Below, piece by piece: positions 61,608 through 64,000 of a stretch of DNA of 64,000 bases. The DNA comes from Viridibacterium sp035456105 (GTDB lineage: Bacteria; Pseudomonadota; Gammaproteobacteria; Burkholderiales; Rhodocyclaceae): NCBI GenBank assembly GCA_035456105.1, contig DATIDV010000012.1, forward strand, positions 52,861 through 116,860, given 5' to 3'. The notes under the pieces were generated by a model. That model saw only the letters and a list, made by a program, of their open reading frames with translations, was not told where the DNA came from and ran no database searches. Numbering within the stretch: the stretch's first letter is position 1; the number at the start of each line of letters is the position of its first letter. The position numbers and the translations under genes are program-made.

Positions 61608-64000
61608 TCAACGCCCCGTCGCTGCCACGGCAACCGGAGCAAGCGCGCCCGCTGCATCCATGGCTACAGGCGCGGCAACTTCACCAGTACCGACGACGGA
61701 CTGCGGCAGGCGCAGGCCCTTGAGACCTTGCGCTGGGGCCGGACCGCCGCCACTGTCTGCCGGCGCTTGCTGGCTGATGATGCGCAGCGTGACCGTGACG
61801 GACTGCTGGCCGCTGCTCCAGGTCAGATCGAAATCTCCATTGTCGCGACGCTTGCGCTGGGCTGCGCCGAGCAACTTCTCCAGGCCAAAGCGACCGGGGA
61901 AGTTGACCAGCTCGGTGGTGCGCCCGTCATAACCGACGGCGACGATGCGTGCGCCCGGCTGACCACCGCCGGGCCAGCGGAAGCGGTTCCACTCTGGCGC
62001 AGCGTTGCGATAGCGCATGTTCTGGCCGTCGATCTCAATGGTGTATTCGAGCAGGCCCGGCGTCGTCTGCGGCAGGATCTGGAATACCGTCTGGGCTTCC
62101 TGCGCAGGCGCAGCGCCTCCTCCTGCGTTGGTGCTGGCTTGTCCGGCAGCGGCCACGTAGCGTGGGTAGTTGGCTGCGAATTCCGGATTCAGCGTGACGC
62201 CGATGTCTGCCCAGGTGCGTGCGGAGAAAGTCTCGCCGCGGCGTACGACCAGTGTGCCGAGCGAGCCCGTCACGAACTTGGAAATTGCGCCGTCCGGGCC
62301 GAAGTACTGAGCGATTTCGCTCGGCGTCGCTTCCATGCGCGAGTCAGCCTGGAATGGATATTTGGTGGCAAGCGTGCGATTGAATGGCTCGAACACCTGC
62401 GCTACCCAGATCTTGTTGAGCTCCGCTTCGGCTGGCTTGATGATGACGGCGAAAGACTCCATCAGCGGGCGAACGAGCAGTGGTCTGATCGTGGCGCGGG
62501 CCGTATCCGGCACACCGACCAGCATGTTCTCGTCGACATAGCGCAGCGCATCGGCGAGCTCCGAGCCGCTGGCATCGAGCGTCTGCTGGATCAGCTGGCG
62601 CGAAGCAGGGCCGGGGTCGCCCGCATTCTTCATCTGGTTGAAGCGCGTGCGCAGTTTCGAGAGCTGCTCGAGGTAGCCCGTGAACAAGGCTTTGTCGCGT
62701 GCTTCGCCGCGCGGCATCATCAGTGTGGCGATGGCCGAGAACTCACGGCCGACCGGTCCCATCTGCGAGCCAGCCATCATGCTGCCGACATTCACGTTGA
62801 CGTTCACGCCGGACGGTGACTGGCGCAGGATGGTTTCTTTGAACCACGCCACGATGCCGCGCTTGGCGTTACCCAGTTCCTTGTCGACCAGCGAAGGGTT
62901 GTCCCAGGATGTTTCGCGGTAGAGCGCTTCCATCAGCCGCTTGCTTGGCGATGAGACCGGATCGCCGAGGCGATTGAGACCGCGCACGGCTGCATCGAAA
63001 CTCTGGAAGCCTGTGATCGATACGCCCTGCAGGAATTTCTTCCACTCGGCGACGTATTCGTTCTTGTACATGTCGACAAGGGCCTTCTGGATCTGCTCCG
63101 GGCTGCCCTGCAGGGTGAGGTCGTCGCGTGTGGCAACCTTCAGCACCCAGTCGCTCGATTGCAGTTCCTTGTTGGCCGCATCCTTGATCGACGGCTCGAT
63201 GTACTTCTCCCAGGCATCGCGCGTGAAGGCGCCGGAAATCGCATAGCTGCCTGCCACCAGCTTGCTGTCCTCGTCACCGACCAGACGTGCCACGGTCAGC
63301 GGAGGGAAGCGTGTCGAAGCGCGTGCCTTGATCTCGGCATAGACGCGTTCGCGGGCCGGCATGCCGCGTACGACGCGGCGCAGGTTGTCGCGCACGCTAT
63401 CGACGAGGGCGAGCTTGTTGTCGATGGTTGGGAAGTCGGGTTGCGCGGCCTGACCGAGGAAGAAGCCCATCAGATGCTCGGCGCTACGCACCATCTGCTC
63501 ACGCGGCATGCTGCCGCGATTGGCGTCGAGCCAGACTCGCCAGAAACGTGTCAGCTGGTCGTTGAGGTGGCCTGTCTCAAGTCGCTCGCGATTGGCCAGC
63601 ATCAGGTAGGTCTTGAGTGCGTTGTAGGCGTCTTCGACATTGGTCGGCGAGACATCCTTGTAGAGCGTGAAGGAGGACACCGCTGGCTGCGCGACAGGGG
63701 CGCTCTGTGCATCCGTCCCGCCGACTTTCAACGCGCCTTGCTGGGCGAGCTTGTCACCGTTGGCATTCACCTCCGTCAGATAGGCTTCCACCGATTCGGT
63801 CACTGGCGCGATGAGCAGGGCGCGCATGCCATTGAAATACTCTTTGCGTAGGTGCTGCTCGATTTTGTCGCCTTGATACAGGCCCAGCCCGAGCGAGATT
63901 GGCTTGTCGTTGCGATAGGTTTGCAGTTGCTGCAGGCGATCCTGCAGTACTTCAAGCGCCTCCATGCGTGAGCCGATGTCCTGTTTGTCGCGTTGCAGGG
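61608..64000 (-). CDS. tssM: Type VI secretion membrane protein TssM (IcmF), C-terminal part, cut by window end
   Basis: The frame runs without a stop to the window edge, leaving about 797 residues of a protein normally near 1200. TssM spans the inner membrane and periplasm and binds TssJ, forming the channel of the membrane complex. Visible are the IcmF-related region (GLGLYQGDKIE, YLMLANRERLETGHLNDQL, FWRVWLDANRG) and the C-terminal beta domain (RWPGGGQPGARI, FGLEKLLGAAQ). The N-terminal membrane and NTPase part lies outside the window. Confidence 0.95.
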   Translation of the reverse strand, partial: LQRDKQDIGSRMEALEVLQDRLQQLQTYRNDKPISLGLGLYQGDKIEQHLRKEYFNGMRALLIAPVTESVEAYLTEVNANGDKLAQQGALKVGGTDAQSAPVAQPAVSSFTLYKDVSPTNVEDAYNALKTYLMLANRERLETGHLNDQLTRFWRVWLDANRGSMPREQMVRSAEHLMGFFLGQAAQPDFPTIDNKLALVDSVRDNLRRVVRGMPARERVYAEIKARASTRFPPLTVARLVGDEDSKLVAGSYAISGAFTRDAWEKYIEPSIKDAANKELQSSDWVLKVATRDDLTLQGSPEQIQKALVDMYKNEYVAEWKKFLQGVSITGFQSFDAAVRGLNRLGDPVSSPSKRLMEALYRETSWDNPSLVDKELGNAKRGIVAWFKETILRQSPSGVNVNVNVGSMMAGSQMGPVGREFSAIATLMMPRGEARDKALFTGYLEQLSKLRTRFNQMKNAGDPGPASRQLIQQTLDASGSELADALRYVDENMLVGVPDTARATIRPLLVRPLMESFAVIIKPAEAELNKIWVAQVFEPFNRTLATKYPFQADSRMEATPSEIAQYFGPDGAISKFVTGSLGTLVVRRGETFSARTWADIGVTLNPEFAANYPRYVAAAGQASTNAGGGAAPAQEAQTVFQILPQTTPGLLEYTIEIDGQNMRYRNAAPEWNRFRWPGGGQPGARIVAVGYDGRTTELVNFPGRFGLEKLLGAAQRKRRDNGDFDLTWSSGQQSVTVTLRIISQQAPADSGGGPAPAQGLKGLRLPQSVVGTGEVAAPVAMDAAGALAPVAVAATGR

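Noticed and set aside
60861..62819. 652-residue plus-strand open frame opposite tagF and tssM
   Set aside because: It lies fully antisense to two recognised genes, has no family motifs, and long antisense frames are expected in GC-rich coding DNA.

Overview
This 64 kb window is a GC-rich (roughly 60%) chromosomal segment of a beta-proteobacterium. Gene order supports this: hisS-yfgM-bamB-der-hfq-hflX-hflK-hflC-DUF2065-hisZ-purA, a short-form HisZ, sspA/sspB next to petABC, and a 4.5S SRP RNA beside dnaX-ybaB-recR. A PEP-CTERM protein and a secreted pectate lyase with poly-serine linkers would fit an environmental, exopolysaccharide-forming, plant-polymer-using lineage such as Rhodocyclales, but the genus cannot be fixed from this sequence.

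Layout. 1-10.5 kb (+): end of hisS, then outer-membrane assembly (yfgM, bamB), ribosome GTPase (der), RNA chaperone (hfq), HflX GTPase, the HflKC membrane complex, histidine and purine genes. 10.6-15.2 kb: tRNA-Leu(CAG) on the minus strand facing away from rnr-rlmB, a single-domain globin, and the SRP RNA. 15.2-18.1 kb: dnaX, ybaB, recR, with an unusual inverted heptamer repeat over the recR start. 18.2-22.9 kb (-): a 994-residue pectate lyase with two catalytic domains, a PEP-CTERM protein and a NagD-like phosphatase. 23-27.3 kb (+): cytochrome bc1 (petABC), sspA, sspB. 27.4-32 kb: a CDF metal exporter, then a transglutaminase-like / circularly permuted ATP-grasp-alpha-E pair. 32.5-41.7 kb: nucleoside phosphorylase, YajQ, a YjfB-like peptide, a hydrolase, LPS heptosyltransferase, two small conserved proteins, ilvE, a Nudix enzyme, mnmA, a circularly permuted GTPase and a DMT exporter. 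41.8-50.6 kb: SixA, CYTH-CHAD, molybdenum cofactor genes (moaC, mobA, moaA), an M48 protease, tusA, yaeQ, DUF1003 and rmuC.

50.9-64 kb (-) is the accessory part: the end of a type VI secretion locus. In transcription order it reads tssM (cut by the window edge), tagF, an OmpA-family protein, an unrecognised single-pass membrane protein, a long VgrG with a C-terminal extension, a phospholipase-D-type effector, and a secreted protein whose start overlaps the effector stop by 4 bases and which is the natural immunity candidate. The effector and immunity genes look less GC-rich than their surroundings.

Small-scale structure includes several clear terminators, a strong promoter for tRNA-Leu whose -35 box lies inside the rnr coding start, two copies of a dispersed hairpin element with compensatory base changes, a long imperfect inverted repeat between convergent genes, and three genes whose -10-like box sits so close to the start codon that leaderless transcription is plausible.
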